From contig NW_025062476.1 of NCBI RefSeq assembly GCF_000002995.4, positions 1,106,501-1,170,500 of the forward strand: a DNA stretch of 64,000 bases, given 5' to 3'. Both the position numbers and the translations under genes were made by a program. The notes under the pieces were generated by a model that worked only from the letters and a program-made list of their open reading frames with translations, did no database searches and was not told the DNA's origin. Below, one piece after another: positions 39,170-52,422 of this stretch (its first letter is position 1; every line of letters starts with the position of its first letter). This stretch comes from Brugia malayi (Eukaryota > Nematoda > Chromadorea > Rhabditida > Onchocercidae).

Positions 39170-39770
39170 CTAAGGTACCTTCCGATAATTTAGAATTGCT
39201 GTATTCTCATTTGTACTGACAACTCTCATATTCCACACCATTTTTCGTAAGTCAAAAATGAACTTGTGAAGGACAGTCGAATAAGTCCTATTTTCTTGAC
39301 TGGTTAGACGACAAATATCATTTGCTAATTGATCATATATATTCTTTCCACTGCTTTTACTACTTTCAAGCTTCCGAATAAAATAAAAATGAAATTCTCT
39401 CGAGAAATATTCATTTTTCCCAACACAATAATTAAGAGATATCAAAAAAAACAAGGTTTGCAAATTTAACAATAAGTCATAAAAGTTATAATTAAACTAA
39501 ACAAACAACTGTTTGAATCTTTCTTTTTTCTTTTCCTTTTTGTTTAGATAGGCTTTTTTCATTCTCAGATGTCAAATTTCTCCCTTTTCTTGGATAATTC
39601 ACTACAAGAAACCTTGGCATTTCAATAAATATTTCAAATGAAAAGATTTTTAAACGTAAACTTTGAGAAATAGAGAATTCCCATTTATTATTTATGGAAA
39701 ATAACAAACATCTAAGCTGACGTACGTCATAATCACTCCACGTCACTTCCACTCTCTCAGCCTCACACAT
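39170..39770 (-). CDS. candidate two-exon gene of unknown function
   Basis: On minus, an ATG at 39770-39768 lies one base after a perfect GATTTTTTAG acceptor and opens a 92-codon frame (MCEAERVEVTWSDYD...). A GTACGT donor after that 15th residue is in phase 0. Downstream, a GTTTAG acceptor near 39502 opens a phase-0 frame of ~110 codons running to a stop at 39170. This has a hydrophobic stretch (LQTLFFLISLNYCVG) followed by a helical-looking, charged region with an NRT sequon. No ATG begins the second part, so it would need the first exon. No domain is recognised. It could also be chance in an AT-rich region. Confidence 0.33.
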
Positions 39771-40666
39771 CCTAAAAAATCAGCAAAACACTTCTGCAAC
39801 TCATCCCTCCCACTCGCAAGCATGTTATTTCAGTTCTCGTAGCATGCAACGAACATGCGACTTGGCATTGTCTGATGGTAGTTAGAGATGCAAGGATCTC
39901 AGAGAGTATGATGGAACAGTTAGAGTGCTACGATAAGAGTACACTAGTCACGAGAGAAGATACAGGTTGTCTAGCATATGCGAAAATAGTGTGCAGCGGA
40001 TGGTGTGCAGATTTCTAAATGGCAAAAAGAGAGTGAGTAGTGAAGAGACGATAGAGAGCAATAGTAACTGCATGAAACAATACCGCAATCTTTATTGGAA
40101 GTGAGAGTGATGATTGCTGGCGACTTTTGAATTGGGTGGTGGCGGGTGAATGAATCTGTGCTTATAATTGAACACTTTGAGGGTAATCTGCAAGTTGCAG
40201 ATGTAACTTACTGTATGTCTTGCCACATGCATGCATGATTGTCTGCGTGCATTGCAATGAAGCAATTCATTAATGCATTCCTTCAATTTGAAAACTTGTT
40301 TGTGAGTTGTCTTTTATAGTTTTATGATTTTTAAAATTATATGTTGTAATTTATTACAGATTATCTCTCAATTCTTTGCTAATGTCAAATTATTCATAGA
40401 TTTTATATGACTGTATATGTTTGTTTTTTTATTTCAAATCATAATGTGTCACTAAAATGAAATTTTTCTACGAAAGCGCAGATGTTGAAAGATATGAAGA
40501 GTCAATTTTATGATAGTATCAAGTTATCTCTTTGTATGTTTTATCATCTTTTGATGTCAGTCGAAGCAATTAAAAAAAAAAACACTATTTATAGGCACAA
40601 TGCATCTTTATTCATAATCTAACAAATTCATTCACTGACAAAATTTACTCAGCGTTGCTCTAACCA
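39771..40666. other. less AT-rich patch upstream of ANKRD13C
   Basis: From about 39780 to 40270 the sequence has clearly more G and C than the surroundings, with few homopolymers and words such as GTGTGCAGCGGATGGTGTGCAG and CATGCATGCATG. It lies between a minus-strand candidate and plus-strand ANKRD13C and may be a bidirectional promoter or a noncoding transcript. I see no long reading frame. Confidence 0.35.
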
Positions 40667-43600
40667 ATGATGGAAGTGGAAAGGTATCCGTTACACCGTG
40701 CTGCATTCTTCAATGATACACAGTCAATTGCACGACTCATTAATAATGGTTGCACTTCTAATTCATTTATTTTTTGTTCTGTAGTAAAATGTCGTAATTG
40801 CTAACTCTAAGCTCAATGTTTTAGTAGCTCAAAAGAATGCATTCTTTGATGGAAGTAAATATTTTTTGTTTAATATGTAAATCATGGACATAATTTGAAA
40901 TGAGTTCAATTCTTTAGGTGCAGATCTTCATTTTCAAGATCGCCAAGGCAATACAGCTTTACACATTTCCACGATGCTGGGACACAAGGGTTTGTTTTTA
41001 GGATGAAACTTGCTTTTCGAATTTCTCATTGTTCTGGACTGAATACATAATTCATTTTCAGAGGCAACAACACTTCTGCTTGCTCATAATGCTTCAGTGA
41101 AATCGAAAAACAAGGATGGGTGGAATAGCTTAATGGAAGCAGTAAGCTATGGTGACCGACAAATAAGTAAATTAATTTCTTTTTAATTACTGTCGTTGTG
41201 GAAAATTTTCTCACTTCATATTATCTATCTTCCAGACATGTTTTTTAATGAACAGTATGACTTTCTGCTTCTGCTAAAATTTCTTATAGTCACTATGCGT
41301 GGGGCGTGGGTTGTTTTAGACTATAAATAATAACTTTTCAGTTCAAGATTTTTGTTTGGATGCTGGTAAGTTGTAACTGATTGTTATGTGAATGTTAGTA
41401 TTATTATATACTGATTAATTTGAATCAGAATTAAATGTGACTTATATCTCCATGAAAAAATTCAGAAATAGTGGAAAACCGTAATGCTTCTGTCCAGAGT
41501 CATATATATCAGGTTAAACAGGTTACTAGAACTCCTACGTGCCGTACTATTAAAAGTCAATTTTTATTCAATTTCAGTTACAGCTATGTTACGTAAATTG
41601 AAGGCACAATCACGGGAAAATATGGCAGCTCGAAAACCTCATTTACTTAAGATGTTGTCTGAGTTTGGTGATTTCTACATGGAATTAAGATGGGACTTTC
41701 AAAGCTGGCGTAAGTTGTACTTACCGTTATTAGTTCCTTTTTTCTGTTTGGTGGTGGATTCGCTGATATCATAAACTTTGGGCAGATGAGGTCTTAAACA
41801 ATATTCAAGATAATCGACGAGAATCATAATTAAAGTGACTCTTTTTAAATTTATTAAAAACTCGCAGTGCAAGTTTAGATTTATGTGGTTACAAAAATTC
41901 ATACATCTTTTAAATTTCAGTTCCTCTGCTCACTAAGATACTTCCATCAGATGTGTGCAAGATATATAAATATGGGACAAATCTAAGGTTGGACACAACA
42001 CTAGTTGATTTTACTGATCGAACCTGGGAACGAGGCAATATATCTTTCATCTTTTCATCAGATTCAGATCGCTCGAAGGACCAGTTTCTGATTTTAGATC
42101 ATGAGGCTAAGGTTGTTTTCAGTATCAAAATCTTTTTTTTTTTTGAAGAAATTTATTGAAATTATTTGCATATTAATTTATTCGTTTCTTTCGGCTTACA
42201 ATATAACTGTGGTTTTGAGGTATTCCAACGTATAAGGCACGAAGAATCAGAGACTGAATTGGATGAAGAAATTGATGTTCTAATGTCTTCTGATATTGTA
42301 AGCGCTCAGATGTCTACAAAACCAATAACGTTTGAAAGAACAATAAGTGGTTGGATTTTCAAACATGAAAAATTGGTAGTTTTTTTTTGTTTTCAATTGT
42401 TTAATTTATTCTAATTCTTTTCGGACTTTCGTCATCAAAGGCAGAGTTAAACTATCATTTTGACAGCTTTTGGCGCTCTTTTCTAATGTAGATGTTGATT
42501 TTGTAGGAACAAGTGGGTGATTATAATGCCGTTTATTATACTGTGGAGGGTATGTCACTAATTACACGTAAACGGTTAGTTTTTGTTCTGAAAATTTCCT
42601 GATAGCTATGAATTATTATTTGATTAGGAAGGACAAGTTTATAGTTTTTATTTCTCTGGAAGGTTTCATTTCTCTTCCATTTTTCTGCGATGAATAGAAC
42701 ATTCACTTAAGAGAAAAGTCATCAAGGAAGCAAAAATAACGAATTAATATTAAAGTCATCCGATTCGAATCGCTTAATTATTTTGAGATTTAACCTTATG
42801 ATCTAAAATGTGAAAAGTTTTCATTTCGTTTATTTCTTTATTTTTGTTTTTCTAAGAAGTATCATTTTGTAGGAGAGAGCACTTGACAGCAGAAGATATC
42901 AAGAAAAATAAAGCATTCATGCAAAGTTTAGCAATGGGATCACTGTTGGCAGAAGATGAATTCATAGTAAGTTAAAAAAATTTTTCGTCTTACAGTTATT
43001 TTGATTTTTATCAGAGTTCTGTTGGCTTACTGAGTTTTCAGTAACACATTTAGTAATTAAATTGAAAAACAAAAATAACTGAAATTTATTTATGCCATTC
43101 GTGTATGTTGTCTGTAAAGATATCAGTTTCAGAGCCTTCAACATCGAAAAAGTTTACCTCCACCGCGAAAAACAGCGATCACTTGGGAAGAATATATTAA
43201 TGCTGCTGCTGGTCTTGCTCCTTCTCTAGGACGTGCTCAGGTTCTTAAGCAAAATACAAAGAAATTCAAAGCGCTTGTTGCAATGGTAAAATTCTTTTTT
43301 ACTAATGATGGTAAAATCGTATGAAGTATTAAAAATTTTTGAAAAACTTTCACTGATCGTGCTAAGAGAAACGATGTAGAAAAAAAACTTGTTCAACAAC
43401 TTTATTAGCTGACATTTAGTAGTAAGATTCAAAACATCGAACAATAATTGCAGCATAATATATCAATAATTATCTTTATATCATTAATGATTAAGATAAT
43501 AGATTTATCAAACAAGTGCTAGTTGTTGAGTTTCTTTTTGAGCTGTTTTTTTTTTTTTTTTTAATTCAGCTTTTGTAGGCCGAAGATTTTCCTCTTTCGG

Positions 43601-43935
43601 TTGACGTTTTATTGGATATTCTCGAAATTGTCGCACCTTTCAAGCACTTCGATAAATTGCGGTGTTTTTGTAAAATGAAGATGCCACCTGGTTTTCCAGT
43701 CCGAATCGGTAAATACTATTAAAGTTCAAAAAGTATATTTTAGAATTAATTGTGTCCATCTTTTCTATAAATTGTTTTTATATCCTATTGTTTCATTTCA
43801 GAAATTCCTATACTACCAACAATATCAGCGAAAGTCACATTCCAGAAATTCATGTTCCGCAATGATCTAACGCCAAAAATATTCAAAATACCAAAGTCGT
43901 ATCAAGAAGATGCTAATCGTTTTCCGGATCTTTAA
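40667..43935 (+). CDS. ANKRD13C: ANKRD13C orthologue (ankyrin + GPCR-chaperone domain)
   Basis: Eleven phase-consistent exons (40667-40748, 40918-40989, 41062-41166, 41578-41709, 41921-42111, 42220-42375, 42507-42574, 42873-42966, 43133-43285, 43579-43708, 43802-43935) encode 438 residues. Three ankyrin repeats (about 6-95: YPLHRAAF, GNTALHIS, DGWNSLMEA) precede the ANKRD13 family (GPCR-chaperone) domain with LPSDVCKIYKYG, LDTTLVDFTD, RIRHEESE, DVLMSSDI, ITWEEYI and KMPPGFPVRIEIP. The end ANRFPDL matches the C type, and no ubiquitin-interacting motifs follow, unlike ANKRD13A/B/D. Human ANKRD13C is an ER-membrane-associated factor affecting GPCR biogenesis. The worm protein lacks its long N-terminal extension. 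Two acceptors are possible at 43126 and 43132, both in frame. Confidence 0.94.
41342..41365 (+). other. candidate 24-nt microexon in ANKRD13C intron 3
   Basis: CTTTTCAG precedes and GTAAGT follows a 24-base segment with the same phase at entry and exit. Including it would insert eight residues (IQDFCLDA) between GDRQI and TAMLRKL without a stop. Vertebrate ANKRD13C joins these flanks directly, so the default form skips it. Confidence 0.35.
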
Positions 43936-45482
43936 TAGCGGCATTTGAAAGTGCAAGCCACAGGACTTTAGGAATTCATTAGATTGTTTCTTTTTTTGAT
44001 CTCTACACAATTCAAAAGAGCTTCCTCAGATTCCATGCATGATTTTTTCGTGCATAAGGACTTACGTTTTCATGCTCTATTGTGCTCCATGCACTTTCTC
44101 TTTTATTGTTCCTTTTTTTGTCTTAATAATTAAATTGAATTCTTTATACGTAAATAATTCAATTTCATATGTGGTAAAGGTGTATGCGACTGTTAGATAA
44201 TATTATCTTAATGTTATCATCTTTAATATTTTTAAAACGGGGTTGAGAGTTTTCTTGTGAATAGTTGAACACGTCTTTTTGATTGTGTAAGATAGTGTTA
44301 TTTTAGATTACGGTTATTGAAGTCAGCGTACTTTGTAATCTTTGTTTGTTTTTGAAGCTGTATCTTACTGCTTTTTAAAATCTGTGCTTGCGTACATTTT
44401 TTACAATCTTTGCGTTTGCTCAGGATTTGATGGCCTCATATTGTTGAACAGGATGTACATGTTGCTAGGATAAACTTGGTATCATTTTAATAATGCAAAA
44501 GAATTACTTTGATTTCCTCACAGTGATGGTTCATTTTTAAATTTTTATTAGTCTCTTTATATATTTTTGCCTTGCATTGTTTTAAAGAGAGGGTAATAAT
44601 TTCGTGTTACTGCATCTATCATAAATAATATATCAAGGACTATTTACTGGTACATTTTTTTTAAACAATGCTTTAGAAATTTACGAACATAAAAATCATT
44701 TCAGTTGTCTTCATAATCAAAAATATTTGATATTTGATGATTTTTATAAATATTTGAAAATTTTCGTTGTCCCATATGATTGGTTCAGTGCGCATAAAAA
44801 GTATCGTCGAGAATTTTGATGATTCAATGAAATAATGAATAAAGAATCCATAAAGTATCAATTTCAATCTATAGCATTGAAGTGCAGCACTGTTTTATAT
44901 TGTTGGATCTTTTGTTGTTTCAACTTTGTCTTTATCTCCGGAATTAATGTTTTACTACTGAATTGCGGTTTTGGTTTTTTTTGATATTGGTGATAGACAG
45001 GTATTGATATCCTGGGTAATTTATTCTGATTCCCATACCATTTAATAATATTTGATAGAGTTTTTTTATAATCTGGGAACTATTTGGAAGAGCAATTATA
45101 AAGTTAGATATGTGGATATTGTAGCAGTGATATGACGATATGACAGTGATATGATAATAATTTTAACACTTTTTTGAATGATGATTCCTCCCAACTGATA
45201 AGCTAATTGTATCACATTTACGTTTTTGAGGATGGTTATCAGTTTCACTAATCACATAATCTCTTGACTACTTGTCAGCTTGTATTTTTTTTTACTCTCT
45301 GAGAATTGCAAGCTAACTCAATTCGTCTGTTATAGTCAAGTGGCTACCAATGATAGATCTTTTATTCGAAAATATTTCTCTAACTAGTGTTTTAAAATTG
45401 GAAGGAATCAAGATGTAAGTAGTTTGATTCAGAAATTGTAAGATTTTTCAGATAACAAAAGATTTGTTTGAGCATTGACTGA
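43936..45482. other. intergenic, no supported gene
   Basis: Same-strand gap between ANKRD13C and ABITRAM. T-rich sequence with no convincing frame. ATTTTTCAG at 45451 lies ~30 bases before the ABITRAM ATG and is a probable trans-splice acceptor. Confidence 0.5.
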
Positions 45483-46092
45483 ATGGTTTCCAAGGAATGT
45501 ACTAGTGAAATGCCAAATTATCGATCTGTGGTGGATCGAGTTTACAAGCGTTATATTTTAAAAAATGATGGGAATGGTTTATGCTATTTGCGACATCCAA
45601 GTGGAGTAATAGTTGTGACATTGTGTAAAAGTCATGAATTGATACAAAAGCAAATTACAAAAATTGATTGGCGGATGAAGAAAAATAGAGGAATTGATCG
45701 AAGTAAACAGAAAGTTAGTGGAAAAGGGAAAAAAGTGAGATTTTTTTTATAATTCATTTAATCATATTTTTTCACATATTATAATTTTATCAGATCAATT
45801 TTATCATATTTTAAAGATATAAAAAAATTTGTTGAATTCTATGCAGGGTGGACTAGCACTACTACCAGATACAAAGCTATGTATTGTGCATTGTGAAGAT
45901 GGTACCGAATATATACTACGTGCAGGTATTAAAGCTCTTTTAATTGAAATCAATGAACGACTTCTAGAAGATCCTAATCTAATGCGTTCTTCTCCTGAAA
46001 ATCAAGGTTACATAGCAATAGTTATACCGTACTGCAATGAACGACGACAACTTCCACAAGCTTTTGCCGAAGAAGGCATTGATGATAGTTAA
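45483..46092 (+). CDS. ABITRAM: ABITRAM (FAM206A/Simiate) orthologue
   Basis: Two exons (45483-45734, 45847-46092) join in phase to 165 residues, close to the human 181. Family landmarks are [45 protein letters not shown]-like [25 protein letters not shown] and GYIAIVIP. The protein is a single glycine-cleavage-H-like barrelloid fold with no enzyme motif. In mammals it is described as an actin-binding regulator of filopodia and dendrite arborisation and is also found in nuclear speckles. Its worm role is unknown. The length and motif order make the orthology firm. Confidence 0.9.
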
Positions 46093-49000
46093 CAATTAAG
46101 GTAATTACTTATTACTCTAACTAAAAAACCTTTTGTAATATTTATTCCTAGCAATATATCCTTGGTACAGTATGAAAGACTGCTTTGTCTTTTTAATTTC
46201 AATCATTTTAAAATTTCATATCACATCATATCACTTTTCATTGTCACAAACTTAAGCAATACTTCTTTGTTCCTTTTTTTTTTTAAAAAAAAATATTGAT
46301 AGACATACTTATATGCTAATATTCTTTTTGGTAACGAAAATGATGAATTTAGCTTTTATTGCAATGAAAATTTTGTTATTTATTTATCATTTCTTTTTAT
46401 TAATAGCTCCGTAAATAAATATCAAATTCTTATGATAATTCGCTGGAAAAAAAAAAAGCTATAATTTTGCAAATAGTTGTCTTTAGCTTCTCAATTTAGC
46501 CTTTATTTTGTTATTTTATTATTTGGATTGATTGTCTCTTTTAATTTTGATAATTAATAATTTATTTCAGAATTTGATTGCAAAGACGCATCTTATCAAC
46601 ACTTTTTCATCAATCATTGGTGGGAAAAAAAATTTTTCAAAAATTGTTTTCTTATTTTAGCACTTTTCTCTCTCTATATTTATGTAAATAAATCATTTGT
46701 GAGTGCTCTTTTTTTTTTTTTTTTTTGTTGCTCTTCATGAAGATATGCACTCGCAATTATCGAATTACTGTAAAGAACAGTGACAGAGGTACGAAATTTA
46801 GTCATCGATGAAAAGAACCCAATTCGTTTCCTTGTATAAAATAACATTCGTTGCATTCCTTTACAGAATGGGCAAAAGAAACAAAGGATTACTTCGATGA
46901 TAGAAGGTTCCTAGAATATTTTGAAAAAATTTGGGAAAGAATTTTCTCTTCCAAATTTATTATTTATAAATTTATTTGACATTGTCACATAAAAGTCAAA
47001 ATTTGTCACATAAGAGGATTTTTCCTTCTTCTTCTTCTTCTTCGGGTCGTCATAACATTCATCAAACAGTTTCACTGCTATCGATTGATTTTAAAGTTTG
47101 GAAGAATTAGCATCACTCAACAGATTGCAAATTTTCAAACGATTAATGTCATGATAAAATTAGAATCAAATTTGATTAAAGTCTTTCATTGATTCCAGAA
47201 TTTTTTTTCATTGCATTTAAACTTGGTAGACCTGAAGGTCTGATAAGCATGGAGAGTTTACATTTTTTTTTTTGGAATTGGAAAGCATTAAAGGATAAGG
47301 AAAAATTACATTTTTGTTTTGTCGGTTCTAACTTGTAAAAAACCAAAATTGAAGAGCTGGAAAAAAAAAAAAAGAAAGAAAACATTTCATAAAAAAATTA
47401 AAAGTGGGACATCATTTGACAAAAAAAGAAAGAAAAAAGAAACGGAATTCTCTTTACTTATTTTTCAATAAACGAAAAATCTATTTGCGACCATATAAGT
47501 TGATGGAATGTTAAAGAATACATTCATTGTTTTTGCTAAAGTTAGGAATAATTCAAAATGTCTCAATGCTTTCAATTGAAAATTTTGTCACACAGATATA
47601 TTATGTTTATATATTTTTATTATTATTATTTTTTCTTAATTTTTGCACTGTGTTTTTTTTTTTTTTTATTTAATTTCCAAGAAAGAAAAAAGAAGAAAAA
47701 CAACACGAAAGGAAGGAAAGTTCTCTGTTTGATTCTCAAATATCGAGAAATTATGATGAGAATTATGATGTCATATTACAAATGTGCAAAAAAATAAGCT
47801 ATTAGTAATTGGTAGTGGTCAGTGAAGTCCACTTATTGGTCATTTTATTTTCGTTGCTTTATGTATGAGAAAAGACATGCAATAGCATTATTTTATCTTT
47901 TAAAAATTGTACAAAATCAATTCAATTCATTCTTACATTGATCTCAACTTCTTCAGTTCGATCTGATTAAATAAACAAATTTCTATTATTATTATTATTA
48001 AAAAAAAAAACTTCTATTATTATTATTATCATTATTAATATTATTATTATATCATTATTAAATAATATTATTATTAATATTATTATTATCGTTATTAAAT
48101 ATTATTATTATTATCATCATCATCATTAATATTATTATTATTATCATTATCATTAATATTATTATTATATATTATTATTATTACCATCATTATTAAATAT
48201 CATTATCATTATTAATATTAATATCACAACATTTAAAATATTATGTTTAAATATATAATTGAAATATATAATATATATAATCAAATTGATGGAAATATTT
48301 GCATTTATAGCTAATAATTCAGTTTCAAAACTTCAAAATTTCTCACATTATTGTTTTTTTTTTTTTTTTAAATTCATCTGCATTGTTTCGGTGTAACATT
48401 TAAAAAAAAAAAAAAATTGAATGTAAAAAAATGAGCAAAAATATTTCTGTAAGGCGTAATTTGTTGTAATATTTTTTTTTTTTTCACTTTTTTATCAAAT
48501 TTATGAATGTAAATGCTAAATATTTGAAGCACTTATAAATAAAACTATAAAACATTTTAAGAACAAATTTTTTAATTTAATTTTTTTTTTTTTTTTGCTA
48601 TTAATTAAAATTGAATGTAATTTCAAATACATAAAAGTTTTTTTTTTTTTTTTTGAAATTCATGATGGACATGATTATTTGATAGAAGCAAGAGACATTA
48701 GCAATTTTAGTTTATTGAAATGTATGTCCAATGTCATAAACAGTGGTTATTTCAATTTATATAAAATGAAATTTGTGATTTATTTGAAAGATAATCAATG
48801 AATGCAATCTGAAAAGAAAAAAAGAAAAAAAAAAAAAAAAAAACAGAACGAATTTCAATTTATTTTTTTTTTTTATTGAAAAAAAATATTTTCTTCTAAT
48901 TGTAATTGTAAAGAGTTCATTGTAAAGCTATGAATGTCATATGCATTTTCTTTTTTAAAATAAAAAAAGAAACAAATAACATTGTTTACAGAAAACTTTC

Positions 49001-51045
49001 ATTTATTTCCAACAAATATCTTTTCTTGTTTTTTTTTTTTTTTTTTTTTTTTGTAACAGTGTAATACATTTTTCATGTAATTTCAATTAATTATAATTGT
49101 CTATTCACACATGTGACGTAAACAACATTGTTGTTGTTGTTGTTGACAATCACTAAACTATCATCAAACAGAAGAATGACACATAAATATTACATTGTTG
49201 AAATACATTTATAAAGATTTTAAAATTGAAAAAAAAAGAAAATTTTTTTCTGGGTATATTCTATTTTAAAATTTAAATTAATCCAGTTTTATCCTAATTT
49301 GTTGTAATTTTTGTTTTGACATTGCACACAATTCTCGAATGATTCGAGAATAGAAAAAAAGTTCATTTTCTGGAAAAAAAAATTTTTTTTTTCTCACAAA
49401 TAATAAAAAATTTTTGTTAAAAATTTTTTTAAAAAAAGTGAATTATAAGATTACGGAACTAATTTAACGTAAAAGTATTTAACGTGATTACGTAAGTACC
49501 ATTTTTAGCTAACTGCAAACAGATCAGCAATCGTGAATGACGTACTGTTTACGTTTCATATAAATGCTAAACTTCAATTAAGTAAGTACAAATTAATTTA
49601 ATTATTAACTTTAATTAAGATAAATATATATATATGAAATTAATGTCATTAAAAGTGAAATATTTTGCAATTTGATTGAAATAATTACATACCAAATTTG
49701 AATTTAAAATTTCAAACATTTGTTATTTCTAAATTTGAAATTCTCAATTCTTTTTCAATTAATTGGAAAGGATTTTTTTTTTTCAAAAATTTCAAAAGTT
49801 CTAATTTAAGCTTTCAATTTAATTCTGAATAACTATTTTCTGAATGTTATACATAATTTTTATTTTCACAAATCGATAAATAATTATTAACATCGTACCA
49901 CCTGTTCACAAATAATTAATAATTAATTAAAATATAAAAGCCACAAGGTAATATCTAACATTGTGTAGCAGAATTTGTGTTTTTTTTTTTTTTTTTTATT
50001 AATTAAAATGTAAGTGTCACTTTTGATAATAAATCATTTACAGTTAATTTGATAAGTTGATATAGAAGAAACTTGAAATGATACAGCAAATTGGAAATGA
50101 ATAATCGAATTTCTCAGATAAATTCTCAGCATAAATAAATTCCAATTAAGCTTTTAATTTGTGCAAAATGAACTGTGATATCATCCATTTAAATCAAGGT
50201 ATTACACCTAAGTAATCATCAAAGTAGTCATTGTTCTTTTTGTATTAATTTATTAATAATTTCATGAAAAAATTTTTTTTCAACTTTTTTTTCAATTTTT
50301 TTTTTTTTTTAAATTCAAAATACTTTCCGCTTTTGAAATTTCTATTCATTTATTTCTCAATTAAGATAGCATTAAATTTTCTTGAATTCTAAAAATTTTA
50401 TTAGAACATAAATAATGCAATAATATTATTTATAAAAATGAAAGACTTATAAAATTATCTTATCAAACTTGCAAATGATTAATTTAAATGTTAGCAAATA
50501 TTTTAATTTTAATTTTTTTTTTTTTTTTTAATCATTTTGAAATATTTTCTTTAATTATTCTTAAAATCTTCAAAAATTTTTCTTAAATTCTTCATATTCT
50601 ATTCTGGTGCAATCATTAGTTAAAATATTGTTTTTTTTTTTTTCCTTTTTTCACTAAAGAAAATATCAAAACAAAAACTTTTGCATAGGAAATTAAATTT
50701 AAAAAAAAAAAAAAAAGAATCAAAAAAAAAATTTTTTAAAATTTATCAATTTTTTTTTGACATTTATGATTAAACTGAAAGTAGTAGCGTATGAATTTAC
50801 CTGAAAATAATGAGAGATGAATGATGCAACTGATAAATTACTTTGTTTACAACGAATATCGATGAGAGATAAAAAAAAGAAGAAAGAAAGAAAAGAAAAG
50901 AAAAGAAAAGAATTTAAATGATATAAAACAGGTCTATGAAAATTTCTGAGAGAACAATTATTAATGAATAATGAATTCTTCTTAGTGCTTCGTTTTTAAT
51001 TTAAATCATTGATACATTCTTTTAAAATGGAAAAAAAAAAAAAAA

Positions 51046-51313
51046 AAAGTTTACATACAGATTAAAATTTCTATTGATAATACATTTTATCAAAATTTTT
51101 ATCAGAATTTGCTACCATTTTATTAGCTAATTATCAATTAATTTTAGATACATTTTAATTAATAAATTTATAAATTTGAATAGAAAAAAAAAGTTTACAT
51201 ACAGATTAAAATTTCTATTGATAATACATTTTATCAAAATTTTTATCAGAATTTGCTACCATTTTATTAGCTAATTATCAATTAATTTTAGATATATTTT
51301 AATTAATAAATTT
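51046..51313. repeat. tandem duplication of ~125 bp
   Basis: AAAGTTTACATACAGATTAA and the following ~110 bases occur twice (51046-51172 and 51190-51313), almost identical (one visible difference, GATACATTT versus GATATATTT), separated by a short AT linker. Confidence 0.9.
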
Positions 51314-51599
51314 TAACAAAGACTTTTAATTAATGTCCTTGCAATTTATCTATAATAATTTTGCGGTGTATTTTTTTTTTTTTTTTGATCACAATAAAGT
51401 TTTAAAATGAGTGCGTCAACCATTTATGATGACATTTTCATTCAGAACACATACATTACGTGCATACTAATTTCTTTCTCAAATAAAAATAAAAACTAAT
51501 TCGATGTTAAATTTCAGGTCATTCAATAAAAAAAAAAAAAAAAATCATTGAAACAAAACTTTCAATAAAACATTTGATAGTTTCATTTCAACAATAAAC

Positions 51600-52422
51600 T
51601 TTTAATTATGATAAATAAATTTCATACGGTTAATTCTTGAGAAAAATCAAAGATAAAATGAGTCAGATAAAAAGAAAAAAATGAATTTTAATTATGATAA
51701 ATAAATCCCATACGGTTAAATCTCGAGAAAAATAAAAAAAATGTGGTCAGATAAAAAAAAAAATCAACTTTAATTATGATAGGTAAATCCTACATGGTTA
51801 ATTCTCGAGAAAAATCAAAGATAAAATGTAATCAGATAAAAAGAAATCAATTTTAATTGTGATAAATAAATCCTATATGGTTAATTCTCGAGAAAAATCA
51901 AAGATAAAATGTAATCAGATAAAAAGAAATCAATTTTAATTATGATAAATAAAATCTACATGGTTAATTCTCGAGAAAAATCAAAGATAAATGTAGTCAG
52001 ATAAAAAGAAATCAATTTTAATTATGATAAATAAAATCTACATGGTTAATTCTCGAGAAAAATCAAAGATAAATGTAGTCAGATAAAAAGAAATCAATTT
52101 TAATTATGATAAATAAAATCTACATGGTTAATTCTCGAGAAAAATCAAAGATAAATGTAGTCAGATAAAAAGAAATCAATTTTAATTATGATAAATAAAA
52201 TCTACATGGTTAATTCTCGAGAAAAATCAAAGATAAATGTAGTCAGATAAAAAGAAATCAATTTTAATTATGATAAATAAAATCTACATGGTTAATTCTC
52301 GAGAAAAATCAAAGATAAATGTAGTCAGATAAAAAGAAATCAATTTTAATTATGATAAATAAAATCTACATGGTTAATTCTCAAGAAAAATCAAAGATAA
52401 ATGTAGTCAGATAAAAAGAAAT
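51600..52422. repeat. 82-bp minisatellite, about 10 copies
   Basis: Unit marked by ATTATGATAAATAAAATCTA, ATGGTTAATTCTCGAGAAAA and GTAGTCAGATAAAAAG. Start-to-start spacing is 82 bases in the regular part (52021, 52103, 52185). The left copies are diverged in sequence and length while the last six are nearly identical, except CTCAAG for CTCGAG in the final one, suggesting expansion from the right side. Confidence 0.95.

Noticed and set aside
41466..41513. Second potential microexon in ANKRD13C intron 3 (after TTCAG, before GTTAAA)
   Set aside because: Its exit phase does not match the next exon, so including it breaks the frame.
48595..48801. 68-codon frame with a protein-like second half
   Set aside because: Half of it is poly-Phe from T runs, there is no acceptor before the better part, and no domain is seen.
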